Shown in pieces: positions 9,701-17,510 of a stretch of DNA of 64,000 nt. Position numbers and translations under genes: made by a program. The stretch is from Stenotrophomonas koreensis. Lineage in GTDB: Bacteria; Pseudomonadota; Gammaproteobacteria; Xanthomonadales; Xanthomonadaceae. Below the pieces are notes generated by a model. It was not told the DNA's origin. It saw only the letters and a program-made list of their open reading frames with translations, and searched no databases. Each line of letters opens with the position of its first letter. Position 1 is the stretch's first letter. The stretch lies in NCBI RefSeq assembly GCF_001431525.1, contig NZ_LDJH01000005.1, forward strand, positions 1-64,000, given 5' to 3'.

Positions 9701-9911
9701 TCGCGCCCTGGTCCTTGGCGCGCGCACGCACACGGCCGACGAGATCGGCAGCGATGAGCTGCACCTGTTGTTGCTGGTCATCGGGCAGGCGGGCCTGTCC
9801 GAGCAGGCTCTTGACGCAGCTGGTTTCGTCACGCAGCCAGCCATCGGTGATGGTCTGGCGCAGTGCCGGGCGGCTGCCGGGCAAGGGGGAAGTAAGCGTC
9901 GACTGGCTCAT
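6735..9911 (-). CDS. putA: Bifunctional proline dehydrogenase / glutamate-semialdehyde dehydrogenase PutA
   Basis: A 1058-residue enzyme that oxidises proline to glutamate. The N-terminal half is the FAD proline dehydrogenase barrel (for example KLQVRLVKGAYWDAEIKRAQ and the C-terminal RRLLENGANSSFVNRV). The C-terminal half is an NAD-dependent aldehyde dehydrogenase with the catalytic cysteine in SAGQRCSAARV (about C846) and the general-base segment IAETGGQN. The protein starts with no ribbon-helix-helix DNA-binding domain, so unlike E. coli PutA it should not repress its own gene. A palindrome at the promoter (10007-10021) is a candidate site for a separate regulator. The ATG at 9911 follows a long leader of roughly 80 bases. 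Confidence 0.96.
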   Translation of the reverse strand: MSQSTLTSPLPGSRPALRQTITDGWLRDETSCVKSLLGQARLPDDQQQQVQLIAADLVGRVRARAKDQGAIEAFMRQYDLGSEEGVLLMCVAEALLRIPDQETADKLIRDKLGDADWARHLGGSDSLLVNASTWGLMLTGKLVSINDATRADPPGAFKRLVARMGEPVIRLATRQAMKIMGHQFVMGRTIDEALARSHKGDNANYRYSFDMLGEGALTMRDAQRYLEDYKRAIHTIGRDNQAHGGGEGGDVTTAHGISIKLSALYPRYEHAKRERVLRDLVPAVLELAQLARSYGIGCTVDAEECDRLELSLDIIEAVVSDPSLAGWEGFGIVVQAYQKRTPYTIDYLADLARRIGHKLQVRLVKGAYWDAEIKRAQVEGLADYPVFTRKQNTDVSYLACARRLFGHADAIYPMFATHNAHTIAAIKVIAQGRTYEHQKLHGMGDDLYAEVIPADRLDVPCRVYAPVGSHEDLLPYLVRRLLENGANSSFVNRVTDESVAIDELIRDPVAAVESFDSIRHPRIPLPRELLRSQNHDRTNSMGINLADDNALKALAAELDQHTGPWQATALVPGAQPTGTAVTVTNPADRRQKVGSWTPADAATVERALANAVAAQPGWNATPAADRAAILEKAAGLLEAQTAKYMALCTAEAGKSLADGIAEVREAVDFLRYYAMQAREKFADVTLPGPTGESNVLQLHGRGVFVCISPWNFPLAIFLGQVAAALAAGNSVIAKPAEQTTLIGFEAVKLLHEAGIPAAVLQYLPGDGATVGAALTADPRVAGVAFTGSTETARAINRAMAARDAAIGVLIAETGGQNALIADSSALPEQLVKDAIGSAFTSAGQRCSAARVLFVQEDIADKVMTMLAGAMAELQVGNPALLSTDVGPVIDAEALAVLEAHAKRMDAEARLIAAAPLDADTAANGCFFAPRAYELRTLDQLQREVFGPVLHLIRFKGSELQDVIEQINATGYGLTLGVHSRVDSTIAQITNGINVGNVYVNRNQIGAVVGVQPFGGQGLSGTGPKAGGPHYLLRFATEKTVTVNTTAAGGNASLMTLGD

Positions 9912-10462
9912 GCGTAGTCTCTGTGTTTTGTCTGTATGCCCTTGCCGCAGGCGCTATCGACGGCGCCAGACGGTGCCGGGGCATGCGTGCTGGCTGGCAA
10001 ATATAGGCGTTGCCACAACGCTGGGAAGAGGGGGATTTGATTTGTGCTGATTCCGGCACGCAGCTGGCTGGAGCCGGCGCACTCCAGCGCCTTTCCTGCG
10101 GTGCGCTGCAACATCGAAAGTGCCGTTTGCGCGGTTGCCGCGCTGTGAGGGCGCAGCTACCATCGGGACGCTGTCCGCGGCATGAATGCGGCTGTAGCGT
10201 GATCGATGGCCCGGGTGATCCGGGCGCGGCGTGCGGCAGTTGCCATGCGGCGTCCCCCCCACGGACGCAGGCTGTTGCTGGATGCGTTGACGCTGCAAGT
10301 TCCACAGGTTGGCTCCGGCGGTTGCCGGACTGGCCTGCCGCAATGATTGTGTGGCAACCGGTAGTGGTGTCAGGTCGATGTCCTGGCCACCATCGCTTCC
10401 GGCGCTTGATCGCTTGCTCGCAGCCTGCGTTGGCTGCAACCGATGACGTCAAGGGTCCAGGC
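9912..10462. other. Intergenic region between putA and the oxidase cluster
   Basis: This 551-base stretch separates the divergent putA and ctaC genes. Apart from the putA promoter/palindrome I see no convincing gene, tRNA or terminator. A run of eight C at about 10254-10261 stands out as a slippage-prone tract. The promoter for ctaC must lie here, but I cannot place it with confidence. Confidence 0.5.
10000..10021 (-). promoter_or_regulatory. Putative putA promoter with a palindromic operator
   Basis: On the minus strand a -10-like TATATT (10005 down to 10000) is preceded by a perfect 6-bp inverted repeat GCGTTG-TGG-CAACGC (10007-10021). This fills the -35/-10 spacer. No good -35 is visible, so an activator or repressor at the palindrome is plausible. 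No cognate regulator is encoded next door. Confidence 0.4.
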
Positions 10463-11404
10463 ATGAAACCAAGCAGCAGGTGGGTGGCAGTACCGCGTTG
10501 GGGGAGTGGCGCAATGGCGCTGTTGGCAACGGCCGCGGCACAGGCGCAGTCGGCCGATCCGGTGCGTTGGCAGCTCAACATGGGCAAGGGCGTTACCCAG
10601 ACCGCGCGGCTTGCGTGGGAGGCGCACATGGTGGCGCTGTGGGTGTGCGTGGTGATCGGCTTTTTGGTGTTTGCCGCGATGGCCTACGCGATCTTTGCCT
10701 TCCGCAAGTCCAAGGGTGCGGTCGCGGCGACGTTCAGCCACAACACCACGGCTGAAATCCTGTGGACCGTGATCCCGGTGATCATCCTGGTGGTGATGGC
10801 CATTCCGGCCACCAGCAAGCTGATTGCGATGTATGACACCCGCAATGCCGAGATGACGGTCAAGGTCACCGGTTACCAGTGGATGTGGGAATACGATTAC
10901 CTGGGCCAGGACGTGCGTTTCTTCAGCCGTCTGGACCGCGAGTCGGACCGCCTGCGCCAGAGCGGCCAGCGCCCGGACCCGGCGACCCATCCGCACTACC
11001 TGCTGGAGGTGGACAACCGTCTGGTGCTGCCGGTGGATACCAAGGTCCGCTTTGTCATCACCTCCGATGATGTGATCCATTCCTGGTGGGTGCCGGCGCT
11101 GGGCTGGAAGCAGGATGCGATCCCGGGAATCATCAATGAAGGTTGGACCCTGATCGAAAAGCCCGGCATCTACCGCGGCCAGTGTGCCGAGCTGTGTGGC
11201 AAGGACCATGGCTTCATGCCGATCGTGGTCGAGGCATTGCCCAAGGCCGAGTTCGCCGCCTGGCTGGCGCAACGCAAGGCCGAGGCCAGCCCGCCGGCTG
11301 ACGCTCCGGCGGCAGCTGAGCCGGTGCCGGCAGAGGCCGGGGCGCCGGTGGAAGCGCAGCCGGTAGCGCAGCAGCCGGGACAGGCAGCAAACGCACAGGT
11401 GTGA
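10463..11404 (+). CDS. ctaC: Cytochrome c oxidase subunit II
   Basis: A 313-residue membrane protein that takes electrons from cytochrome c. A signal peptide (cut near AQAQS) is followed by two transmembrane helices and a periplasmic cupredoxin domain. The CuA site is seen in GQCAELCGKDHGFMPI (Cys-x3-Cys-x3-His, then Met) plus an upstream His in DDVIHSWWVP. An Ala/Pro-rich tail of about 45 residues ends the protein, and I see no fused cytochrome c domain. I chose the ATG at 10463 because it gives a signal peptide; longer in-frame starts add arginine-rich, improbable sequence. It is the first gene of the aa3-oxidase cluster. Confidence 0.94.
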   Translation: MKPSSRWVAVPRWGSGAMALLATAAAQAQSADPVRWQLNMGKGVTQTARLAWEAHMVALWVCVVIGFLVFAAMAYAIFAFRKSKGAVAATFSHNTTAEILWTVIPVIILVVMAIPATSKLIAMYDTRNAEMTVKVTGYQWMWEYDYLGQDVRFFSRLDRESDRLRQSGQRPDPATHPHYLLEVDNRLVLPVDTKVRFVITSDDVIHSWWVPALGWKQDAIPGIINEGWTLIEKPGIYRGQCAELCGKDHGFMPIVVEALPKAEFAAWLAQRKAEASPPADAPAAAEPVPAEAGAPVEAQPVAQQPGQAANAQV

Positions 11405-11459
11405 TCCCTCGCGGCCGCACTGCGGCCGCCGACAACCGTTTGAATCGAGGTGCAGTTGC

Positions 11460-13067
11460 ATGGCCCATTCGGCAGCCGGACACGCGGAACACCACCACCA
11501 GCCCGGTTTCATCGAGCGCTGGTTCTTTTCCACCAACCACAAGGACATCGGCACGCTCTACCTGCTGTTCTCCTTTGTGATGTTCATCATCGGCGCGGCA
11601 ATGAGCGTGGTGATGCGGCTGGAGCTGATGCAGCCGGGGCTGCAGCATGTCAGCCCGGAATTCTTCAACCAGATGACCACCGTGCACGCGCTGGTGATGA
11701 TCTTCGGCGGGGTGATGCCGGCCTTCGTCGGCCTGGCCAACTGGATGATCCCGCTGCAGATCGGCGCGCCGGACATGGCCCTGCCGCGGATGAACAACTG
11801 GTCGTTCTGGCTGCTGCCGGTGGCCTTTTCGATGCTGCTGCTGACCCTGTTCCTGCCCGGCGGTGCACCGGCCGGTGGCTGGACGCTGTACCCGCCGCTG
11901 TCGCTGCAGGGTGGCTACAACGTGGCCTTCACCATCTTCGCCATCCACGTGGCCGGCATCAGCTCGATCATGGGCGCGATCAACATCATCGCCACCGTGC
12001 TCAACATGCGCGCGCCGGGCATCGACCTGTTGAAGATGCCGATCTTCTGCTGGACCTGGCTGATCACCGCCTTCCTGCTGATCGCGGTGATGCCGGTGCT
12101 GGCCGGTGCGGTGACCATGCTGCTGACCGACAAGTTCTTCGGCACCGCCTTCTTCAACGCGGCCGGTGGCGGCGACCCGGTGATGTACCAGCACATCTTC
12201 TGGTTCTTCGGCCACCCGGAGGTGTACATCATGATCCTGCCGGCCTTCGGCGTGGTGTCGGAGATCATCCCCACCTTCAGCCGCAAACCGCTGTTCGGCT
12301 ACCAGGCGATGGTCTACGCGACCGCGGCGATCGCCTTTCTGAGCTTCATCGTCTGGGCCCACCACATGTTCACCGTGGGCATGCCGCTGGGTGGCGAGAT
12401 CTACTTCATGTTCGCCACCATGCTGATCTCCATCCCCACCGGGGTGAAGGTGTTCAACTGGGTGTCGACGATGTGGCGCGGTTCGCTGACCTTCGAAGCA
12501 CCGATGCTGTGGTCGATCGCCTTCGTCATCCTGTTCACCATTGGTGGTTTCTCCGGCCTGATGCTGGCCATCGTGCCGGCCGACTTCCAGTACCACGACA
12601 CCTATTTCGTTGTTGCGCACTTCCACTATGTGCTGGTCACCGGTGCGCTGTTCGCGCTGATCGGCGCGATCTATTACTGGTGGCCCAAGTTCACCGGCCG
12701 CATGTACCACGAGGGCTGGGCCAAGTTCCATTTCTGGTGGTCGGTGGTGTTCGTCAACCTGCTGTTCTTCCCGCAGCACTTCCTCGGCCTGGCCGGCATG
12801 CCGCGCCGCATCCCGGACTACAACGTGGTGTTTGCCGACTGGAACCTGATCAGCTCGATTGGCGCCTTCGGCATGTTCGCCACCCCGTTCCTGATGGCCG
12901 CGATCCTGCTGCATTCGCTGCGCTTTGGTGCCAAGGCCGAAGCACGCGCATGGGAAGGGGCCAAGGGACTGGAGTGGACGCTGCCCTCGCCGGCACCGGC
13001 ACATACCTTCACCACACCCCCTGTGATCAAGCCGGGAGATCTGGCCCATGACGATGTCACCCATTGA
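11460..13067 (+). CDS. ctaD: Cytochrome c oxidase subunit I (aa3 type)
   Basis: A 535-residue, roughly 12-helix haem-copper oxidase core subunit. It carries the haem a ligand region (TVHALVMIFGGVMPAF), the CuB/His-Tyr site (WFFGHPEVYIMILPAFG), the two CuB histidines (WAHHMFTVG) and the haem a3/haem a ligands near the end of the core (YFVVAHFHYVL). These are all in place, so the enzyme should be an active proton-pumping oxidase. The last 20 bases overlap the next small gene. Confidence 0.97.
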   Translation: MAHSAAGHAEHHHQPGFIERWFFSTNHKDIGTLYLLFSFVMFIIGAAMSVVMRLELMQPGLQHVSPEFFNQMTTVHALVMIFGGVMPAFVGLANWMIPLQIGAPDMALPRMNNWSFWLLPVAFSMLLLTLFLPGGAPAGGWTLYPPLSLQGGYNVAFTIFAIHVAGISSIMGAINIIATVLNMRAPGIDLLKMPIFCWTWLITAFLLIAVMPVLAGAVTMLLTDKFFGTAFFNAAGGGDPVMYQHIFWFFGHPEVYIMILPAFGVVSEIIPTFSRKPLFGYQAMVYATAAIAFLSFIVWAHHMFTVGMPLGGEIYFMFATMLISIPTGVKVFNWVSTMWRGSLTFEAPMLWSIAFVILFTIGGFSGLMLAIVPADFQYHDTYFVVAHFHYVLVTGALFALIGAIYYWWPKFTGRMYHEGWAKFHFWWSVVFVNLLFFPQHFLGLAGMPRRIPDYNVVFADWNLISSIGAFGMFATPFLMAAILLHSLRFGAKAEARAWEGAKGLEWTLPSPAPAHTFTTPPVIKPGDLAHDDVTH

Positions 13068-13191
13068 ATCTGGCTCCGCCGGCGCGCGCCAGCGGCGTGT
13101 CCGGCGTACCGCCTGGACGGTGGCCGCGATCGCGCTGCTGGTGTACCTGCTGTTCATCGGCTCGGGCGTGTTTGCCTGGCGGGGGCTGTGA
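13048..13191 (+). CDS. Small cytochrome oxidase assembly membrane protein (47 aa)
   Basis: A 47-residue protein, too short for most gene callers, lies between ctaD and ctaG. It starts MTMSPIESGSAGARQRRVRR, followed by one transmembrane helix (TVAAIALLVYLLFIGSGVFA). The ATG lies inside the end of ctaD, and the stop overlaps the ctaG start in a TGATG arrangement, so all three are translationally coupled. Size, position and basic-then-hydrophobic layout match the small assembly proteins found at this spot in proteobacterial oxidase operons. Its function in copper or haem delivery is inferred from position only. Confidence 0.8.
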   Translation: MTMSPIESGSAGARQRRVRRTAWTVAAIALLVYLLFIGSGVFAWRGL

Positions 13192-13814
13192 TGGAACGCC
13201 CTTCTGTGCCCCCGCAGGCCGATGCCGGGCAGGCCGGCAACGTGGCGCGCCCGGCGCCCACTGCCGGGCTGGGGCGCCTGGCGGCGGTAGCCATCGGCGT
13301 GTTCGTGCTGACCTTTTCGCTGGTCCCGGCCTACCGGATTGCCTGTGAAAAAATCTTCGGCATCCGTCTGGAACGCGGTGCAGCGGCCGCTACCACGCAG
13401 GCGGCTGCAGGCCAGCGCACGGTACGCATCGAGTTTGATGGCGGGGTCAATTCACGCCTGCCCTGGGTTTTCACCCCGGAACAGCTGACCATGGAGGTGG
13501 TACCCGGGCAGCTGTACGAGGCCAGTTACATGGCCATGAACACCAGTGACCGTACCGTGGTCGGCAGTGCGGTGCCCTCGGTGGCGCCAGCGCGGGCCTC
13601 GGGGTATTTCAGCAAGACCGAGTGCTTCTGCTTCACCGCCCAGACCCTGGAGCCGGGGCAGACCCGGCAGATGCCGGTGCGCTTCATTGTCGACCCGGAC
13701 CTGCCTGCGGGCATCAACACCCTGACCCTGTCCTACACCTTCTTCCGCAATGATGCGTTGTCCGATCAGCTTGCTGCCGGCACGACCACCAACACGGCAC
13801 ATGCTGCCCCTTGA
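13191..13814 (+). CDS. ctaG: Cytochrome c oxidase assembly protein CtaG (Cox11)
   Basis: A 207-residue copper chaperone that delivers copper to the CuB site of subunit I. One N-terminal transmembrane helix (about residues 25-45) ends in VPAYRIACEKIFGI. It is followed by a periplasmic immunoglobulin-like domain with the copper motif ECFCFTAQTL. The ATG at 13191 overlaps the preceding stop codon by one base; a GTG codon directly before it is also in frame. Confidence 0.94.
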   Translation: MERPSVPPQADAGQAGNVARPAPTAGLGRLAAVAIGVFVLTFSLVPAYRIACEKIFGIRLERGAAAATTQAAAGQRTVRIEFDGGVNSRLPWVFTPEQLTMEVVPGQLYEASYMAMNTSDRTVVGSAVPSVAPARASGYFSKTECFCFTAQTLEPGQTRQMPVRFIVDPDLPAGINTLTLSYTFFRNDALSDQLAAGTTTNTAHAAP

Positions 13815-13838
13815 GCACGGCGAACAGGACTGCTGACC

Positions 13839-14714
13839 ATGGCCAACACCACCCCTGATGCATCTGTGTACTACGTGCCGGCCAAGAGCCGCTGGCCGTT
13901 CTTTGGCTCCATCGCGATGTTTGTGCTGATGATCGGGGTGGCCAGCTGGCTCAACGGACTGTCCTGGGGGCAGCCGACCTTCTATGCCGGCATCGCCCTG
14001 TTGATCCTGGTGCTGTTCCTGTGGTTTTCCGATGTGGTGCGTGAATCCCAGGCCGGGCATTACAACCGCCAGGTGGATGGCTCGTTCCGGATGGGCATGG
14101 TCTGGTTCATCTTTTCCGAGGTGATGTTCTTTGCCGCCTTCTTCGGCGCCCTGTTCTACACCCGTTCGCTGAGCCTGCCCTGGCTGTCCGGTGCCGGCGA
14201 CGGGGTGATGACCAACGAATTGCTGTGGCAGGGCTACTCGGCCGGCTGGCCGAGCAATGGCCCGGCCGCGCTGGGCGGGGAGTTCGGCACGATTCCGGCC
14301 TGGGGGCTGCCGCTGTTCAACACGCTGTTGCTGCTGGCCTCGGGGGTGACGCTGACCATCGCCCACCATGCGCTGAAGGCGGCCCGGCGTGGCCAACTGC
14401 TGTTCTGGCTCGGCGCCACCATCGTGCTGGGCAGCGTGTTTTTGTTCTTCCAGGCCGAGGAGTACGTCCACGCCTACCGCGACTTGAACCTGACCATGGG
14501 CTCGGGCATCTATGGCTCGACCTTCTTCATGCTGACCGGTTTCCATGGCGCGCATGTGCTGCTGGGCACGATCATGCTGATCGTGATGTGGCTGCGCGCC
14601 GCACGCGGCCACTTCACTGCCGATAATCATTTCGGCTTTGAAGCGGCCGCCTGGTACTGGCACTTCGTCGATGTGGTCTGGTTGATGCTGTTTTTGTTCG
14701 TCTACGTGCTCTGA
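13839..14714 (+). CDS. ctaE: Cytochrome c oxidase subunit III
   Basis: A 291-residue, seven-helix protein with family signatures MVWFIFSEVMFFAAFFGALF, GSTFFMLTGFHGAHVLLGT and the C-terminal WYWHFVDVVWLMLF. It binds the side of subunit I and supports proton uptake. It follows ctaG by 24 bases, completing the three core subunits of the aa3 oxidase. Confidence 0.95.
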   Translation: MANTTPDASVYYVPAKSRWPFFGSIAMFVLMIGVASWLNGLSWGQPTFYAGIALLILVLFLWFSDVVRESQAGHYNRQVDGSFRMGMVWFIFSEVMFFAAFFGALFYTRSLSLPWLSGAGDGVMTNELLWQGYSAGWPSNGPAALGGEFGTIPAWGLPLFNTLLLLASGVTLTIAHHALKAARRGQLLFWLGATIVLGSVFLFFQAEEYVHAYRDLNLTMGSGIYGSTFFMLTGFHGAHVLLGTIMLIVMWLRAARGHFTADNHFGFEAAAWYWHFVDVVWLMLFLFVYVL

Positions 14715-14730
14715 GCGAGGCCGGGCCGGC

Positions 14731-14949
14731 TCAGCCACCCACACCATGGGGCTGGATCAGGCCGGTGGCGATGCCGACCATCAGCAGCGCCACCAGGGCC
14801 ACCGACACGCCCACGCGCCAGCTCAACGCACGCACCGTGCGCTTGCTCTGGCCACGGTCCACCAACAGGTAATACAGGCCGGCTCCGAGATTGAAAACAA
14901 TGACGGCCAGAAAGGCGATGACCAGCAGGGTCTTGAGCGATTCGTTCAT
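14731..14949 (-). CDS. Twin transmembrane small protein (DUF2909-like)
   Basis: A 72-residue protein encoded against the direction of the oxidase cluster. It has two hydrophobic helices (about residues 8-30 and 45-66) joined by a charged loop DRGQSKRTVRALSWR, the layout of the DUF2909 twin-helix family often found between ctaE and SURF1. The ATG at 14949 gives exactly this two-helix protein; longer in-frame starts run into SURF1 antisense sequence. Its role is unknown, presumably oxidase assembly from context. Confidence 0.8.
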   Translation of the reverse strand: MNESLKTLLVIAFLAVIVFNLGAGLYYLLVDRGQSKRTVRALSWRVGVSVALVALLMVGIATGLIQPHGVGG

Positions 14950-15006
14950 TTCACGGGCCAGTTCGGGTGGGTGGCTGCCATCTGAGCGCGTTTTGTGCGC
15001 GCTGTC

Positions 15007-15756
15007 ATGACGCGCCAGCACATCGGCCCGGTTGCCGGCTGGCTGCTGGCGCTGGTCGTGGCGGCGGCAATGACCGCGCTGGGCTTGTGGCAGCTGGAAC
15101 GCCGCGTGCACAAACAGGCCCTGCTCGATGCCTACCAGCAGGCCATGCACGCCGATGCGCAACCGCTGGCAGCGGCGCTGGCCAGCGGCGCGGTGGCTGC
15201 CGCAGTCAGTGATTGTGGTCAGTGGCTGGCGCCGGTACTGGTGCTGGACAACCAGCAGCATGGCGGCCGCGCCGGCCATCGCAGTTTCCAGCCCTGGCGC
15301 AGCGACAGCGGGGCGGTGGTGCTGGTCGAACAGGGCTGGCGCAGCTGGAACGGCAACCGGCATTTGCCGCAGGCACACCCGCTTGCCGGCCAGCACTGCC
15401 TGCGCGGGGTGCTGCTGCCGGCGCCCCCGGCCGGCCTGCGCGCGGGCCAGTCCGCGGCGCAGCCGCTGCCCGGACAGGGCTGGTTGATCACGCGGCTGGA
15501 GGAGGCCAGCCTGCAGCCGCTGCTGCCATCGCTGCCGGCAGACCTGGGCCGGCAGATCCTGCGCCCGCATGCGGTGCTGGATCCGGGCTACCAGCTGCCC
15601 GAAGCCGTGCTGCCCAATACCCTGCCGCCGGACAAGCATCTGGGCTATGCGGTGCAGTGGTTCGCGCTGGCTGCCAGTGTGTTGCTGTTGGCACTGGTGC
15701 TGACGCTGCGTCGCCTTGCCGGCCGGGCGGGCCGGCGTTCCTTGTGGAGACCGTAG
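15007..15756 (+). CDS. SURF1 family cytochrome oxidase biogenesis protein
   Basis: A 249-residue inner-membrane protein with one helix at each end (about residues 9-28 and 215-235) and a periplasmic domain between, as in SURF1/Shy1. The family start motif GLWQLERRVHKQALL is present after the first helix, and the end carries HLGYAVQWFALA before the last helix. SURF1 proteins help insert or hold haem a in subunit I. An in-frame GTG at 14995 is a possible alternative start. Confidence 0.92.
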   Translation: MTRQHIGPVAGWLLALVVAAAMTALGLWQLERRVHKQALLDAYQQAMHADAQPLAAALASGAVAAAVSDCGQWLAPVLVLDNQQHGGRAGHRSFQPWRSDSGAVVLVEQGWRSWNGNRHLPQAHPLAGQHCLRGVLLPAPPAGLRAGQSAAQPLPGQGWLITRLEEASLQPLLPSLPADLGRQILRPHAVLDPGYQLPEAVLPNTLPPDKHLGYAVQWFALAASVLLLALVLTLRRLAGRAGRRSLWRP

Positions 15757-15759
15757 TCG

Positions 15760-16332
15760 ATGGTTGCTGATGTCCGGTTGGATCGATCACGCCGGCGGGG
15801 CCGGCTGGCCTTGCTGCTGCTGTTCGGGCTGTTCTTTGGTTCGGCGGCACTGGCCCTGTTGTTGCGCAGTACTGGCTGGCAGCCGGCGGCCAGCCGCCAG
15901 CATGGCCAGCTGTACAGCCCGGCCATTGATGTCCGCGCCAAGCCCCCGCTGCACCGGGATGGACGCGCCTATGCCTGGGAGCCGGAACGCCGGCTGTGGC
16001 GGGTGGTGATCCCGGTACCGGCCGGGTGCGACCGCGCCTGCGTCGATTTGTCGCACAATCTGCACAAGGTCTGGCAGCTGCTGGGGCATACGGCCGATAA
16101 TGTGCAGTTCCTATGGCTTGGAACCATGCCCGATACGTTGGCCGCCTCGGCAACGCATGTGGCGATGGGCCGCTCCGAAGGGCTGCGTTCGGCGTTGCCG
16201 GGCCTGCCTGACCCGGCCGGCATCCCGGTTTATGTAATTGATCCCAATGGCTTTGTCGTACTCCGGTATGCACCGGGGTTTGATCCGGCAGGGTTGCGTG
16301 CCGACCTTGCCAAGCTGTTGAAACTGAAGTGA
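15760..16332 (+). CDS. Membrane-anchored thioredoxin/Sco-like oxidase-cluster protein
   Basis: A 190-residue protein starting three bases after SURF1. One N-terminal helix (about 17-36) is followed by a periplasmic domain. It has VVIPVPAGCDRACVDLSHNL, a Cys-x3-Cys pair at the place of the Sco CxxxC copper motif, and ends with VYVIDPNGFVVLRYAPGFDP, which resembles the last strands of a thioredoxin fold. The position between SURF1 and ctaA suggests a role in copper or thiol chemistry for oxidase assembly. It is divergent from canonical Sco1/SenC, so I leave the symbol empty. Confidence 0.75.
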   Translation: MVADVRLDRSRRRGRLALLLLFGLFFGSAALALLLRSTGWQPAASRQHGQLYSPAIDVRAKPPLHRDGRAYAWEPERRLWRVVIPVPAGCDRACVDLSHNLHKVWQLLGHTADNVQFLWLGTMPDTLAASATHVAMGRSEGLRSALPGLPDPAGIPVYVIDPNGFVVLRYAPGFDPAGLRADLAKLLKLK

Positions 16333-16342
16333 GTCCGTTGCA

Positions 16343-17506
16343 ATGACTGCCCTCGCACGCCCGGCGCTGCACCGCAATTTCCATCGTCTGGCGTGGTTTG
16401 CGCTGATCATGACCGCCTCGACCATCCTGTTCGGGGCCTTTGTCCGCCTGTCCGATGCCGGCCTGAGCTGCCCGGACTGGCCGACCTGCTATGGCAAGGT
16501 GACCTGGCCGCAGACCCATGCCGAGGCCGCCGAGCATCCGGCCATCGCGATCCGCCCGCTGGAAACGCACAAGGCCTGGCTGGAACAGGTACACCGTTTC
16601 CTGGCCGCGGCGCTGGGCATCGAGGTGCTGATCCTGGCGCTGCTGGCGGCCCGTCGGCGTGCCCGCGGCGCGGCGCAGATCCTCGGCGCATGTGCGCTGG
16701 TGGCGGTGGCCATCGGGCTGTACATGAGCGGCCAGCACGTGCTGGCCAGCGTGCTGGCGCTGGCCGGCGAGGCCATCCTGCTGCTGGCGGCCTGGCGCTG
16801 GTCCAACACCGACCTGGCGCGTGCCGCGGTACTGACCCTGGCGGTGATCGTGTTCCAGGCGGTGCTGGGCATGTGGACGGTGACCTGGCTGCTCAAGCCG
16901 ATCGTGGTCATGGGCCACCTGCTGGGCGGGATGACCCTGTTCTCCTGCCTGTTGTGGATGGCCTGGAAATCACTGCACCTGCCCATCATCCTGGCCCAGG
17001 CCGCTGCGCTCAAGCGCTGGCTGGGGGTTGGCCTGGCGCTGCTGGTGGCGCAGATCGCACTGGGTGGCTGGGTCAGTGCCAACTACGCCGCGCTGGCCTG
17101 TGGCGGCAGTTCGATGAGCGTGGACAACTTCCCCAAGTGTGTCGGCCAGTGGTGGCCGATGCAGGACTATGCCGAAGGCTTCACCCTGTGGCGTGGCATC
17201 GGCGTGGATTACGAAGGCGGCATCCTCGATGGCGCCTCACGGATTGCGATCCAGATGGCCCATCGCATCGTGGCGGTGGTGCTGGCGGTCTACCTGTGGG
17301 TGCTGTCCTGGCGCCTGCTCCAGGTGCCGGGCCTGCGCGGCTGGGGCAGCGCACTGGCATTGCTGGTGGCCGTGCAGGTCACGCTGGGCATCCTCAACGT
17401 CAAGCTGGCCGTGCCGTTGGCCGTGGCCGTGGCCCATGTCGGTGGCGCGGTGGCGCTGCTGTTCGTGCTGCTCTCGCTGCTGGCGCGTCTGCGCCCGGCG
17501 GAGTAA
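16343..17506 (+). CDS. ctaA: Haem A synthase CtaA (COX15)
   Basis: A 387-residue, eight-helix protein that oxidises haem O to haem A. The first helix ends in the family motif [21 protein letters not shown]. The histidine ligands are in [35 protein letters not shown] and VAHVGGA. It is the penultimate gene of the cluster and lies four bases before ctaB. Confidence 0.95.
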   Translation: MTALARPALHRNFHRLAWFALIMTASTILFGAFVRLSDAGLSCPDWPTCYGKVTWPQTHAEAAEHPAIAIRPLETHKAWLEQVHRFLAAALGIEVLILALLAARRRARGAAQILGACALVAVAIGLYMSGQHVLASVLALAGEAILLLAAWRWSNTDLARAAVLTLAVIVFQAVLGMWTVTWLLKPIVVMGHLLGGMTLFSCLLWMAWKSLHLPIILAQAAALKRWLGVGLALLVAQIALGGWVSANYAALACGGSSMSVDNFPKCVGQWWPMQDYAEGFTLWRGIGVDYEGGILDGASRIAIQMAHRIVAVVLAVYLWVLSWRLLQVPGLRGWGSALALLVAVQVTLGILNVKLAVPLAVAVAHVGGAVALLFVLLSLLARLRPAE

Positions 17507-17510
17507 GGCG

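Noticed and set aside
6651..9917. A 1088-codon open frame on the plus strand opposite putA
   Set aside because: It is the antisense shadow of a high-GC gene; its translation is low-complexity Gly/Arg/His-rich and matches no fold, while putA on the other strand is fully recognised.
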